64,000 nt of DNA from an uncultured Clostridia bacterium. GTDB taxonomy: Bacteria > Bacillota > Clostridia > TANB77 > CAG-508. How positions within the stretch are numbered: the first letter of the stretch is position 1; each line of letters opens with the position of its first letter. This document shows, in pieces, positions 44,563 through 52,880 of the stretch. The translations under genes and the position numbers were made by a program. The notes beneath the pieces were generated by a model that saw only the letters and a list, made by a program, of their open reading frames with translations, ran no database searches and had not been told where the DNA came from. Location: NCBI GenBank assembly GCA_934162535.1, contig CAKPJC010000001.1, forward strand, positions 67,206 to 131,205. Direction: 5' to 3'.

Positions 44563-45317
44563 ATGACAAAAGGAGGTGATATAAAACTGGAAACACAAAC
44601 AAGGCAACTAAGAGCAATAAAAATAACTGGAAGAGAAAAGAAGCATGACAAAATTTTCAAAGAAATATTCCAAGACAAACAAGAACTAGTTCAATTTTTA
44701 TTCATGTATATAGGAATAAAAACAAGAACAGAGGAACTAGAGCTATACAATACAAACTTTATAACAACAAACCACAACTATAGAAACGCAGACATAGTAT
44801 ATAAAGAAAAAAATAGAGAAGTATATTACCTCATAGAGCAACAAACATATGTAGAAAGTGAAATGGCAAGAAAAGTATTAGACTATAGTACTGGAATATT
44901 AGGATTACCAGAAAATCAAGGCAAATGTATAGAAAATGTAAAAACAGTGAAGAAGTAATAACATATGCAAAAGAACTAATAGAAAAGAGAATACAAATAG
45001 AATACCTAGGAAAGATACTAAAATATTTGTATGGAAACTTAGAAAACCCAAAGATAAATGACTTAATAGAAGAAATAATAAATATAAAAGAAGAAGAGGA
45101 GGCAAAGAAAATGAGCACAATAAGAGAAAGATTAAAAGCAGAATATGTAGGAGAATATAACAAAGGAGTAAGGGTCGGAATAAGCCAAAATATAATAGAA
45201 ACAATAAAAAAATTAGTACAAGAGAACATGACTAATCAATTCATAAAAAGAATAACAGGCTATAAAGAAGAAGAAATAGAAAAAATCAGAAAAGAAGCAA
45301 AAAGACGAAAAACATGA
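44563..45317 (+). pseudogene. Rpn-family (PD-(D/E)XK) nuclease remnant
   Basis: Two partial frames. The first (to 44958) has KHDKIFKEIFQDKQELVQFL, NADIVYK and YYLIEQQTYVESEMARKVLDY, the PD-(D/E)XK core of recombination-promoting nuclease/transposase-like proteins. The second (44925-45317) has a C-terminal IRERLKAEYVGEYNKG region. The middle of the family is missing and the two parts are in different frames, so this is a deletion-frameshift remnant. The break is not at a CGG. A perfect AAAGGAGGTGAT at 44569-44580 lies downstream of the only ATG and 6 nt before an in-frame CTG at 44587, so the start codon may have mutated from ATG to CTG. Confidence 0.75.
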
Positions 45318-45442
45318 AAAGTAAAAAGTTAAATAAGAGAATAATTGCTATAGTATCAATAGTATTGGTAGTGATAATATTAATAACAACGGTAATTTGC
45401 TTAGTAACAAAAAAATATGTACATCAAATAAACAATAAAAAA
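45314..45442 (+). pseudogene. Truncated membrane-anchor ORF
   Basis: Overlaps the Rpn stop as ATGA. It codes for MKSKKLNKRIIAIVSIVLVV plus more of a membrane helix up to about residue 43. The frame then runs antisense through the GC-rich gene, which is not protein-like. It appears to be a native gene cut by insertion of foreign DNA. Confidence 0.5.
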
Positions 45443-45470
45443 GTTCCCCCACAATTAGTGGAGGAACTTT
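45437..45470 (-). terminator. Terminator of the GC-rich gene
   Basis: On the minus strand AAAGTTCC-type arms (AAAGTTCCTCCAC with GTGGGGGAACTTT) are followed by a T run. Confidence 0.85.
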
Positions 45471-45474
45471 CGGG

Positions 45475-45795
45475 TCACTTGACGAAAGGTTCGGGGTTGG
45501 TCTTCCGGAGGTTGGCGATAACTTCTTCCTTGGAGAGGGTGCTCAGGCTCCTTAAAGTTTTCTTAAGGCACGCCCTGTTCTTCTTGCAGACCTGTTCCCA
45601 AAGGATGGTAAGGTACATACCCTTGACGCCCTTCTGCTCAAGAACTTTCAGGTTCTTGATGAGGTCTCCCTCAAACGTAATCATCTGCATTAGAGACTTC
45701 TCGGCCATGGCGTTACCATCGGCTAAGATGTTAAAAGCCTCATCAAAAGATAGGCCGCTCCGGATCTTCAACTCGTTAGCTGCTTTCTTTGTCAT
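45475..45795 (-). CDS. GC-rich small protein of unknown function, foreign
   Basis: 106 residues, helical and basic, MTKKAANELKIRSGLSFDEA at the start. No family recognised. The base composition is far higher in GC than anything else in the window, and codons such as CTC, AAG, GCC and CGG dominate. CGG is used twice in frame as Arg (KIRSG and NLRKT), and a +1 shift would destroy the protein. It has its own AT-rich promoter, an AGGAG site and a terminator, so it is a complete expression cassette. Recently acquired, probably from a phage or a higher-GC gut bacterium. Confidence 0.65.
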   Translation of the reverse strand: MTKKAANELKIRSGLSFDEAFNILADGNAMAEKSLMQMITFEGDLIKNLKVLEQKGVKGMYLTILWEQVCKKNRACLKKTLRSLSTLSKEEVIANLRKTNPEPFVK

Positions 45796-45888
45796 AATGT
45801 CTCCTTTTTACTTTTACACAAAGGCAATGCCAATGTATATAAAAGTGGTATAATTGTTTAACTCGCTATACCTACGAGAGATACTTAA

Positions 45889-45917
45889 ATTATAGCATGA
45901 TTTACATAAAAAGTCAA
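45889..45917 (-). promoter_or_regulatory. Promoter of the GC-rich gene
   Basis: Minus strand TTGACT (45917-45912), 17-bp spacer, TATAAT (45894-45889), about 95 bp before the start. Confidence 0.8.
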
Positions 45918-46025
45918 ATTTTTGTCGAAAAAGCCAATAAAAAAGGAGAAATCTTAACATTTTTTATCGAAAAAAAGCTACTAAATGACATAAAAAGCTA
46001 TTTAGTAGCTATCAATTTATAAAAA

Positions 46026-47405
46026 TTATTCAACTATCATAGGTCCAATTTCAGTAACAGTACCAGCACCTAAAGTAAGAACAATATCATTTTCTTTTAC
46101 ATTATTTTTCAAATAAGAGGCACAGTCCTCAAGAGAAGAAATATAAATTGCAGGTTTACCTAATTTAACAATTTCATCAACTAAATCCTTAGAAGAAATA
46201 TCATAAGTATTAGTTTCTCTAGCAGCATATATATCAGTAACAATAATATTGTCAAAATCAAGTAAAGCATTAGCAAAATCATGTAACAAATTAAATGTTC
46301 TACTATATGTATGTGGTTGAAAAACAACCCAAGATTCATTATACTTTTTATTAGCTAAAGCTTTAGCAGTTGCTGATATTTCAGTAGGGTGATGACCATA
46401 ATCATCATAAACCTTTGCGCCATTAACTAATCCTTTATATTCAAACCTTCTATCAGCACCTTTGAACTTAACCAAAGCTCTTTTCATGTGAGCAGGAGAA
46501 ATATCATATGCATCACATAAAGCAATACATGCTAATGAATTTAAAACATTATGCTTACCAGGTATAGAAAGTTTTATATGTACAAAAAATTTCCCATATT
46601 TATAAACATCAAATTCTGGAAATCCATCACTATCGAATGTAATGTTTTTTGCTGAAAAATCAGCATTTTTATTATTAATACCATACTTTATGCAAGGTGC
46701 CTTAGAATATTCTAACAACTCTAAGCAATTCTTATCATCAGCATTAATAACTAAATGACCATCTTCAGGAAGAAGTTTAACATACTTAATAAATGCTTTT
46801 TTTATATTTTCCAAATTTTTATAATAATCCAAATGGTCATTATCAATATTTAATATTATTTCAGATCTTGGACTGAACTTTAGAAAACTCTCAACATATT
46901 CACAAGCTTCAATAATAAAGTCTTCACTATTACCAACTCTGTAATTACCATGTAATTCAGGAATAATAGCACCAACTTGAATACTAGGATTTTTACCGGC
47001 TTCAACAAAACATAAAGAAACAAGTGATGTTGTTGTTGTCTTTCCATGAGTACCTGATATAGCTATTGTGTTTTGATAACATCTAGTAAGCTCGCCAAGA
47101 AAAGTAGACCTTTCAATTACAGGAATACCCAATTCTTTGGCATGCACAAGTTCCACATTATCATCATGAACAGCAGCAGTATAAACAACACAATCGGCAC
47201 CTTCAACATTTTTGGCATCATGACCTATATAGACTTTTATTCCAGCACCTTCCAATGTATGTAAAATTTCACTATCAACATTATTACTACCAGAAACAGT
47301 GAAGCCCCAGTTTAGAAGAATCTCTGCAATTCCACTCATACTAACTCCACCAATTCCTATCATATGTACTTTTTTATATTTTTCTATATTATTAATGTTT
47401 GGCAT
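46026..47405 (-). CDS. murC: UDP-N-acetylmuramate--L-alanine ligase
   Basis: 459-residue cytoplasmic ligase that adds L-Ala to UDP-MurNAc, the first amino acid of the peptidoglycan stem. The N-domain has HMIGIGGVSMSGIAEIL, the ATP loop SGTHGKTTTTSLV, then DNDHLDYYKN, and the C-domain DDYGHHPTEI. The ATG at 47405 follows AGGAG at 8 nt; a GTG nine bases upstream lies next to the site. Confidence 0.96.
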   Translation of the reverse strand: MPNINNIEKYKKVHMIGIGGVSMSGIAEILLNWGFTVSGSNNVDSEILHTLEGAGIKVYIGHDAKNVEGADCVVYTAAVHDDNVELVHAKELGIPVIERSTFLGELTRCYQNTIAISGTHGKTTTTSLVSLCFVEAGKNPSIQVGAIIPELHGNYRVGNSEDFIIEACEYVESFLKFSPRSEIILNIDNDHLDYYKNLENIKKAFIKYVKLLPEDGHLVINADDKNCLELLEYSKAPCIKYGINNKNADFSAKNITFDSDGFPEFDVYKYGKFFVHIKLSIPGKHNVLNSLACIALCDAYDISPAHMKRALVKFKGADRRFEYKGLVNGAKVYDDYGHHPTEISATAKALANKKYNESWVVFQPHTYSRTFNLLHDFANALLDFDNIIVTDIYAARETNTYDISSKDLVDEIVKLGKPAIYISSLEDCASYLKNNVKENDIVLTLGAGTVTEIGPMIVE

Positions 47406-47640
47406 TATAAACACTCCTCATAATTTGATAAATAAGATTATATACTTATATCATGTAAAATTCAAGTTTTTTGTTCCATAAATCTTAAAAAAATTAAGAA
47501 AAAATTTAAAAATCAAAAAGTTAAATGTAAAAAGTTCACAATAAATTCACAAAACGTGTAGTAATATTGCTTGAAAAAAAACATAAAATATGATATATAT
47601 GAAAGATAAGAAATGAATTTATTATTTAAGGAGAATAGTC

Positions 47641-50600
47641 ATGAAAGAAGTAATACATATAGGTATGGATGTTGGGTCAACAACAGTAAAAATAGTAGTA
47701 ATGAATGACAAATTAGAAGAAATCTATTCATCATATAAAAGACACTTTTCAGATACAAAAAATACAGTATGTAAAGTACTAGAAGAATTAATAGAAAAAT
47801 ACAAAGACAATGAATACACAATAGCATTAACAGGATCAGGAGCAATGAGCACAGCCAAATTTTTAGATGTACCATTTATACAAGAAGTAGTATCATGTAA
47901 AAGAGCAGTAGAAAAATACATACCACAAACAGATGTAGTAATAGAATTAGGTGGAGAAGATGCAAAAATAATATATTTTGGCAAATCAATAGAACAACGT
48001 ATGAATGGAACATGTGCTGGAGGAACAGGTGCATTTTTAGACCAAATGGCATCATTATTAAACACAGACACAGCAGGTTTAAATGAACTAGCAAAAAATT
48101 ATCAAACAATATATCCAATAGCATCAAGATGTGGAGTATTTGCAAAAACAGATGTACAACCATTATTAAATGAAGGAGCTGCAAAAGAAGACATTGCGGT
48201 ATCAATATTCCAAGCAGTAGTAAATCAAACAATAAGTGGATTAGCATGTGGAAGACCAATAAGAGGAAATGTCGCATTTTTAGGTGGACCACTAAATTAT
48301 TTATCAGAATTAAGAAAAAGATTTATAGAAACATTACATTTAACACCAGAACAAACAATAGTACCAGAAGAAGCACATTTACTAGTTGCAAAAGGTGCAT
48401 GTTTGGACGCAAAAGACATGACACCAATAACAGTAGAAAAACTAAAAAGCAAAATACAAGTATTAAGAGTATCAAAAGACACAACAACAGAGCCACTAAA
48501 ACCTCTATTCACAACAAATGTAGAATATGACGAATTCAAAAATAGACATGCAAAAGCACAAGTACCAAAAAAAACATTATCAGAACATAAAGGAGACTGC
48601 TTTGTAGGAATAGACGCAGGTTCAACAACATCAAAAATAGTATTAACAGACAGAGAAGGAGCACTACTATATTCATCATACAAAAGCAATGAAGGAAAAC
48701 CACTAGAAAGTGTTATAGAAATGCTAAAAGAACTATATTCAGTATTACCAAAAGAAGCAGTTATAAGATATAGTGGAGTAACAGGATATGGAGAAAAATT
48801 AATACAAACAGCATTAAATGTAGACTTAAATGAAATAGAAACAATAGCGCACTATACAGCAGCAAAGAAATTTGAACCAAAAGTAACAAGTATAGTTGAC
48901 ATCGGTGGACAAGACATGAAATACATAAAGCTAAAAAACAATACAATAGACAATATCATGTTAAATGAAGCATGTTCATCAGGTTGTGGATCATTTATAG
49001 AAACATTTGCAAAAAGCCTAAACTTAGAAATATCAGAATTTGTAAATGAAGCACTAGAAGCAAAAAATCCAGTAGACTTAGGTTCAAGATGCACAGTATT
49101 TATGAACTCAAAAATAAAACAAGCGCAAAAAGAAGGATATACAGTAGGAGACATATCAGCAGGGTTATCATATTCAGTAATAAAAAATGCAATACAAAAA
49201 GTAATGAAAATAAGAGATGTAAAAAAACTAGGTAGCCATATAGTAGTACAAGGAGGAACATTCTATAATGAAGCAGTACTTAGAGCATTTGAGCTAATAG
49301 TTGGTAGAAATGTTATAAGGCCAGACATTGCAGGGCTTATGGGAGCATATGGAATGGCATTACTTGCATGCGAACAATATGAAGCAAACATGGATATGGA
49401 ATATAAATCAACATTATCAACAATAGACCAAATCAACAAATTAGATATAAAAGTTACACATACAAGATGTAATGGATGTGAAAATCACTGTCAATTAACA
49501 ATAAACAAATTCAGTAATGGAAAAAGATACATATCAGGAAACAGATGTGAAAAAGGAGAAGGAATAGTAAACAAAAACAGTGAACTACCTAACTTAGTAA
49601 AATACAAATACAACAGAATATTTGACTACACTCCATTAGAAGAAAAAGACGCACCAAGAGGAACAATTGGAATACCAAGAGTATTAAACATGTATGAAGA
49701 CTATCCATTCTGGTTCACACTATTAACAGAATTAGGATTTAGAGTAATAATATCAGAAAAAAGCACAAGAAAAATATATGAAAAAGGTATGGAATCAATG
49801 CCATCTGAATCTGTATGTTATCCAGCAAAACTATCACATGGACATGTAATAAGTCTAATACAAAAGGGAATAAAAACAATATTTTATCCATGTATGCCAT
49901 ATTCAAGAAAAGAATATCAAGATGCAAACAACAGATATAACTGTCCAATAGTAATATCATATTCTGAAGTACTAAAAAACAATGTAGAAGAACTAAAAAC
50001 AGAAAACATAAAATTCATAAATCCATTTTTACCATTTGAACCAAAAAGACTAATGCAAAGAATGTTAGAATTGGAAGAATTCAAAGAATATAAATTCACT
50101 AAAAAAGAGCTAAAAAATGCAATAGAAAAAGCAGAAGCAGAATATCAAAAATGTAGACAAGACATACATAATAAGGGAAAAGAAACACTTGAATACATTG
50201 AGAAAAACAAATTAAAAGGAATTGTATTAGCAGGTAGACCATATCATGTTGACCCAGAAATAAATCACGGTATAGACACACTAATAACAAGTCTAGGAAT
50301 GTGTGTATTAACAGAGGACAGTGTTGCTGACAAAACACTACCAGAAAGACCATTGCGTGTAGTAGACCAATGGATGTTCCATTCAAGACTATATGCTGCT
50401 GCAGATTTCGTGGGAAGACATGATAACCTTGAACTAGTACAAATAAACTCATTTGGTTGTGGAGTAGATGCTGTAACAACAGACCAAGTAGAAGAAATAC
50501 TAACAAGTTTTGACAAAATGTATACATTAATAAAAATAGATGAGGTAAATAATTTAGGAGCAGTAAGAATAAGACTACGTTCATTATTAGCAAGTATAAA

Positions 50601-51966
50601 TAAAAGACTAAAAGAAAAAAATACTAAAAAAGGAGATGGCATTTATAACTTAGAAAGAATACCATTTACTGAAGAAATGAAAAAAGAATATACAATATTA
50701 ATACCTCAAATGGCACCACTACATTTTGAATTTATAGAGCCAGTACTTCAAAGTGAAGGATACAAAGCAAAATTATTAAGAGAATGTACACAAAAAACAA
50801 TAGAAACAGGGCTAAAATATGTAAACAATGATGCATGTTATCCATCAATAATAACAACAGGACAAATGATAGAAGCATTAGAAACAGGAGAATATGACCT
50901 AGACAAAACAGCACTAATAATGTCACAAACAGGTGGAGGATGTAGAGCAACAAACTACATAGGATTTATAAGAAAAGCATTAAAAGATGCAGGACTTGAA
51001 AAAATTCCTGTAATATCATTCAATGTTGTTGGAATGGAAAAAAATCCAGGATTTAAGCTAACAATACCATTAATAGAAAAATTAGTAAAAGGTATGGTAT
51101 TTGCAGACTTATTACAAAAAATGTTATACAGAAATAGACCTTATGAAAAAAATAAGGGGGAAACAGAAAAAATATTTAATGAATGGATGGAAAAGGCAAA
51201 ACAAATTACAGTAAGGAATAAATCAAAGGAATTTTCAAAAGCCATTTATCACATAGTAGAGGACTTTGAAAAAATAGAGTTAGATGAAAAAATACAAAAA
51301 CCAAAAGTAGGAATTGTTGGAGAAATATTAATAAAATATCATCCATTTGGAAATAATTATGTTGCAAACTTATTAGAAAAAGAAGGAGCGGAGGTTATAC
51401 TTCCAGACTTCCTAGGATTTGTAAAATTCATTGCAAGTAATAAAGTAATATCAAACCAAATGTTAAAAAATGATAACAAAAAAGCAGCAATATTCAAATT
51501 TGCTATAAAACTAATAGACTTATTAGAAAAAGATACAAGAAAGGCATTAGCAAAATCTAAAAAAGGATATTTACCAACATCAAACATTTGGCATTTAGCA
51601 GAAAATGTTAAATCAGTATTATCTACAGGAAACCAGACAGGTGAAGGTTGGTTCTTAACAGCAGAAATGCTAGAATATATGGAAAATGGAATACCAAACA
51701 TAGTATGTGTTCAACCATTTGCATGTTTACCAAACCATGTAGTTGGAAAGGGTGTAATAAAAACAATAAGAGACATGTATCCAGATGCAAACATTGTACC
51801 TGTTGATTATGACCCAGGAGCAAGTGAAGCAAATCAAACAAACAGAATAAAACTTCTTATGACTGTTGCAAAAGACAATTTAAAAATGGAACAGAAAAAG
51901 AAAAAAGCACTAGAAAAAGAAAATAAAGAAGAAGTAATTTCAAAAAAAGAAAAAACTACAGTTTAA
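47641..51966 (+). CDS. Giant 2-hydroxyacyl-CoA dehydratase activase-like fusion
   Basis: 1441 residues. Two BcrAD/BadFG ATPase domains: first DVGSTTVKIVVM at about 9, with cysteines in NGTCAGGTGAF and ASRCGVF; second GIDAGSTTSKIVL at about 322, with NEACSSGCGSF and GSRCTVF, the pattern that binds the activase 4Fe-4S cluster. A Cys-rich DUF2229 region (CNGCENHCQLT) is near 610, and a dehydratase-subunit-like half from about 860 onward. Such fused proteins are widespread in Clostridia and are predicted ATP-driven electron-transfer enzymes for difficult reductions; no substrate is known. AAGGAG precedes the ATG. Confidence 0.88.
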   Translation: MKEVIHIGMDVGSTTVKIVVMNDKLEEIYSSYKRHFSDTKNTVCKVLEELIEKYKDNEYTIALTGSGAMSTAKFLDVPFIQEVVSCKRAVEKYIPQTDVVIELGGEDAKIIYFGKSIEQRMNGTCAGGTGAFLDQMASLLNTDTAGLNELAKNYQTIYPIASRCGVFAKTDVQPLLNEGAAKEDIAVSIFQAVVNQTISGLACGRPIRGNVAFLGGPLNYLSELRKRFIETLHLTPEQTIVPEEAHLLVAKGACLDAKDMTPITVEKLKSKIQVLRVSKDTTTEPLKPLFTTNVEYDEFKNRHAKAQVPKKTLSEHKGDCFVGIDAGSTTSKIVLTDREGALLYSSYKSNEGKPLESVIEMLKELYSVLPKEAVIRYSGVTGYGEKLIQTALNVDLNEIETIAHYTAAKKFEPKVTSIVDIGGQDMKYIKLKNNTIDNIMLNEACSSGCGSFIETFAKSLNLEISEFVNEALEAKNPVDLGSRCTVFMNSKIKQAQKEGYTVGDISAGLSYSVIKNAIQKVMKIRDVKKLGSHIVVQGGTFYNEAVLRAFELIVGRNVIRPDIAGLMGAYGMALLACEQYEANMDMEYKSTLSTIDQINKLDIKVTHTRCNGCENHCQLTINKFSNGKRYISGNRCEKGEGIVNKNSELPNLVKYKYNRIFDYTPLEEKDAPRGTIGIPRVLNMYEDYPFWFTLLTELGFRVIISEKSTRKIYEKGMESMPSESVCYPAKLSHGHVISLIQKGIKTIFYPCMPYSRKEYQDANNRYNCPIVISYSEVLKNNVEELKTENIKFINPFLPFEPKRLMQRMLELEEFKEYKFTKKELKNAIEKAEAEYQKCRQDIHNKGKETLEYIEKNKLKGIVLAGRPYHVDPEINHGIDTLITSLGMCVLTEDSVADKTLPERPLRVVDQWMFHSRLYAAADFVGRHDNLELVQINSFGCGVDAVTTDQVEEILTSFDKMYTLIKIDEVNNLGAVRIRLRSLLASINKRLKEKNTKKGDGIYNLERIPFTEEMKKEYTILIPQMAPLHFEFIEPVLQSEGYKAKLLRECTQKTIETGLKYVNNDACYPSIITTGQMIEALETGEYDLDKTALIMSQTGGGCRATNYIGFIRKALKDAGLEKIPVISFNVVGMEKNPGFKLTIPLIEKLVKGMVFADLLQKMLYRNRPYEKNKGETEKIFNEWMEKAKQITVRNKSKEFSKAIYHIVEDFEKIELDEKIQKPKVGIVGEILIKYHPFGNNYVANLLEKEGAEVILPDFLGFVKFIASNKVISNQMLKNDNKKAAIFKFAIKLIDLLEKDTRKALAKSKKGYLPTSNIWHLAENVKSVLSTGNQTGEGWFLTAEMLEYMENGIPNIVCVQPFACLPNHVVGKGVIKTIRDMYPDANIVPVDYDPGASEANQTNRIKLLMTVAKDNLKMEQKKKKALEKENKEEVISKKEKTTV

Positions 51967-51976
51967 AGATAAAAGA

Positions 51977-52012
51977 GAGACTAGGCTGAAAAAATGTTTT
52001 CAGCTTAATCTC
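51977..52012 (+). other. Strong hairpin between the activase and PF06541 genes
   Basis: GAGACTAGGCTGAAAA pairs imperfectly with TTTTCAGCTTAATCTC around AATG. No T run follows; a binding site does, so it may be a processing or stability element within a shared transcript. Confidence 0.55.
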
Positions 52013-52030
52013 AGAAGGGGAGAAAAAATA

Positions 52031-52846
52031 ATGCTAATAGAAATAGAAAGATATATAGCACTATTCTTTATATATTCATTTGCAGGATGGTTAATGGAAT
52101 CTATAAGTGATTCAATTAAGAAGAAAAAACTTGTAAATAGAGGATTTTTAATTGGACCATATTGCCCAATTTATGGAACAGGAGTTGTATTAATAACAAT
52201 ATTATTAAAAAAATATTCTGATGATATATGGGCAACATTCTTTATGTCACTACTAATATGTGGTGCATTGGAGTATTTAACAAGCTATGTTATGGAAAAA
52301 ATATTTAATGCAAGATGGTGGGATTACAGCAAAAATAAATTCAATATAAATGGTAGAATTTGCTTAGAGACTCTTATACCATTTGGTATTGCAGGAACAT
52401 TTATTATATATATTGCAAATCCTTTTTTGCTAAAATATATAAACATGGTACCAGAATTAGCAATGAACATTTTTACAATTGTATTTTTAGTAGTATATAT
52501 AACAGATATGATTGTATCATTTAGAATAATTCTTAACTTAAAAGAGATGTCAAAAGAATTCAAAGATAATACAACAGAAATATCTGATAGAGTTAGAAAG
52601 ATTATTAAGAAAAAATACAGATGGTACAGAAGACTTGTTCATGCATTCCCTAAGATAAAGGAAAATGTTGTATATAATAAATGGGAAGAGATGAAAAAAA
52701 GAATTGAAGAATCAAAAGAAGAGATTGCAACAAAAATAGATAATTCAAAAAAAGAAATTAGAAATAAAATTGATTCATCAAAAGCTGAAATAAAAATGAA
52801 ACTAGAAGATTCTAAAAACAAAAATACAAAATCTCAAGAAAAATAA
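52031..52846 (+). CDS. PF06541 membrane protein with repeated coiled-coil tail
   Basis: 271 residues. The first 175 hold about five membrane helices with the PF06541 signature (YSFAGWLMES, RGFLIGPYCPIYGTG, RWWDYS, NGRICLE). The family is annotated as a putative ABC permease with unproven role. The tail carries four 11-residue repeats of the form KIDxSKxEIxx (about 235-268), an expected hendecad coiled coil. GGGGAG precedes the ATG. Confidence 0.8.
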   Translation: MLIEIERYIALFFIYSFAGWLMESISDSIKKKKLVNRGFLIGPYCPIYGTGVVLITILLKKYSDDIWATFFMSLLICGALEYLTSYVMEKIFNARWWDYSKNKFNINGRICLETLIPFGIAGTFIIYIANPFLLKYINMVPELAMNIFTIVFLVVYITDMIVSFRIILNLKEMSKEFKDNTTEISDRVRKIIKKKYRWYRRLVHAFPKIKENVVYNKWEEMKKRIEESKEEIATKIDNSKKEIRNKIDSSKAEIKMKLEDSKNKNTKSQEK

Positions 52847-52856
52847 TTAAAATAAT

Positions 52857-52880
52857 AGGAGACTATGCTTAGTCTCCTTA
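52857..52880. terminator. Hairpin between convergent PF06541 and mutS2
   Basis: AGGAGACTA pairs with TAGTCTCCT; AT-rich flanks on both sides; it overlaps the end of mutS2. Confidence 0.6.

Noticed and set aside
45475..45853. Plus-strand extension of the 45314 ORF across the GC-rich gene
   Set aside because: Protein is not conserved-like there, and the minus strand has promoter, binding site and terminator that define the real gene.
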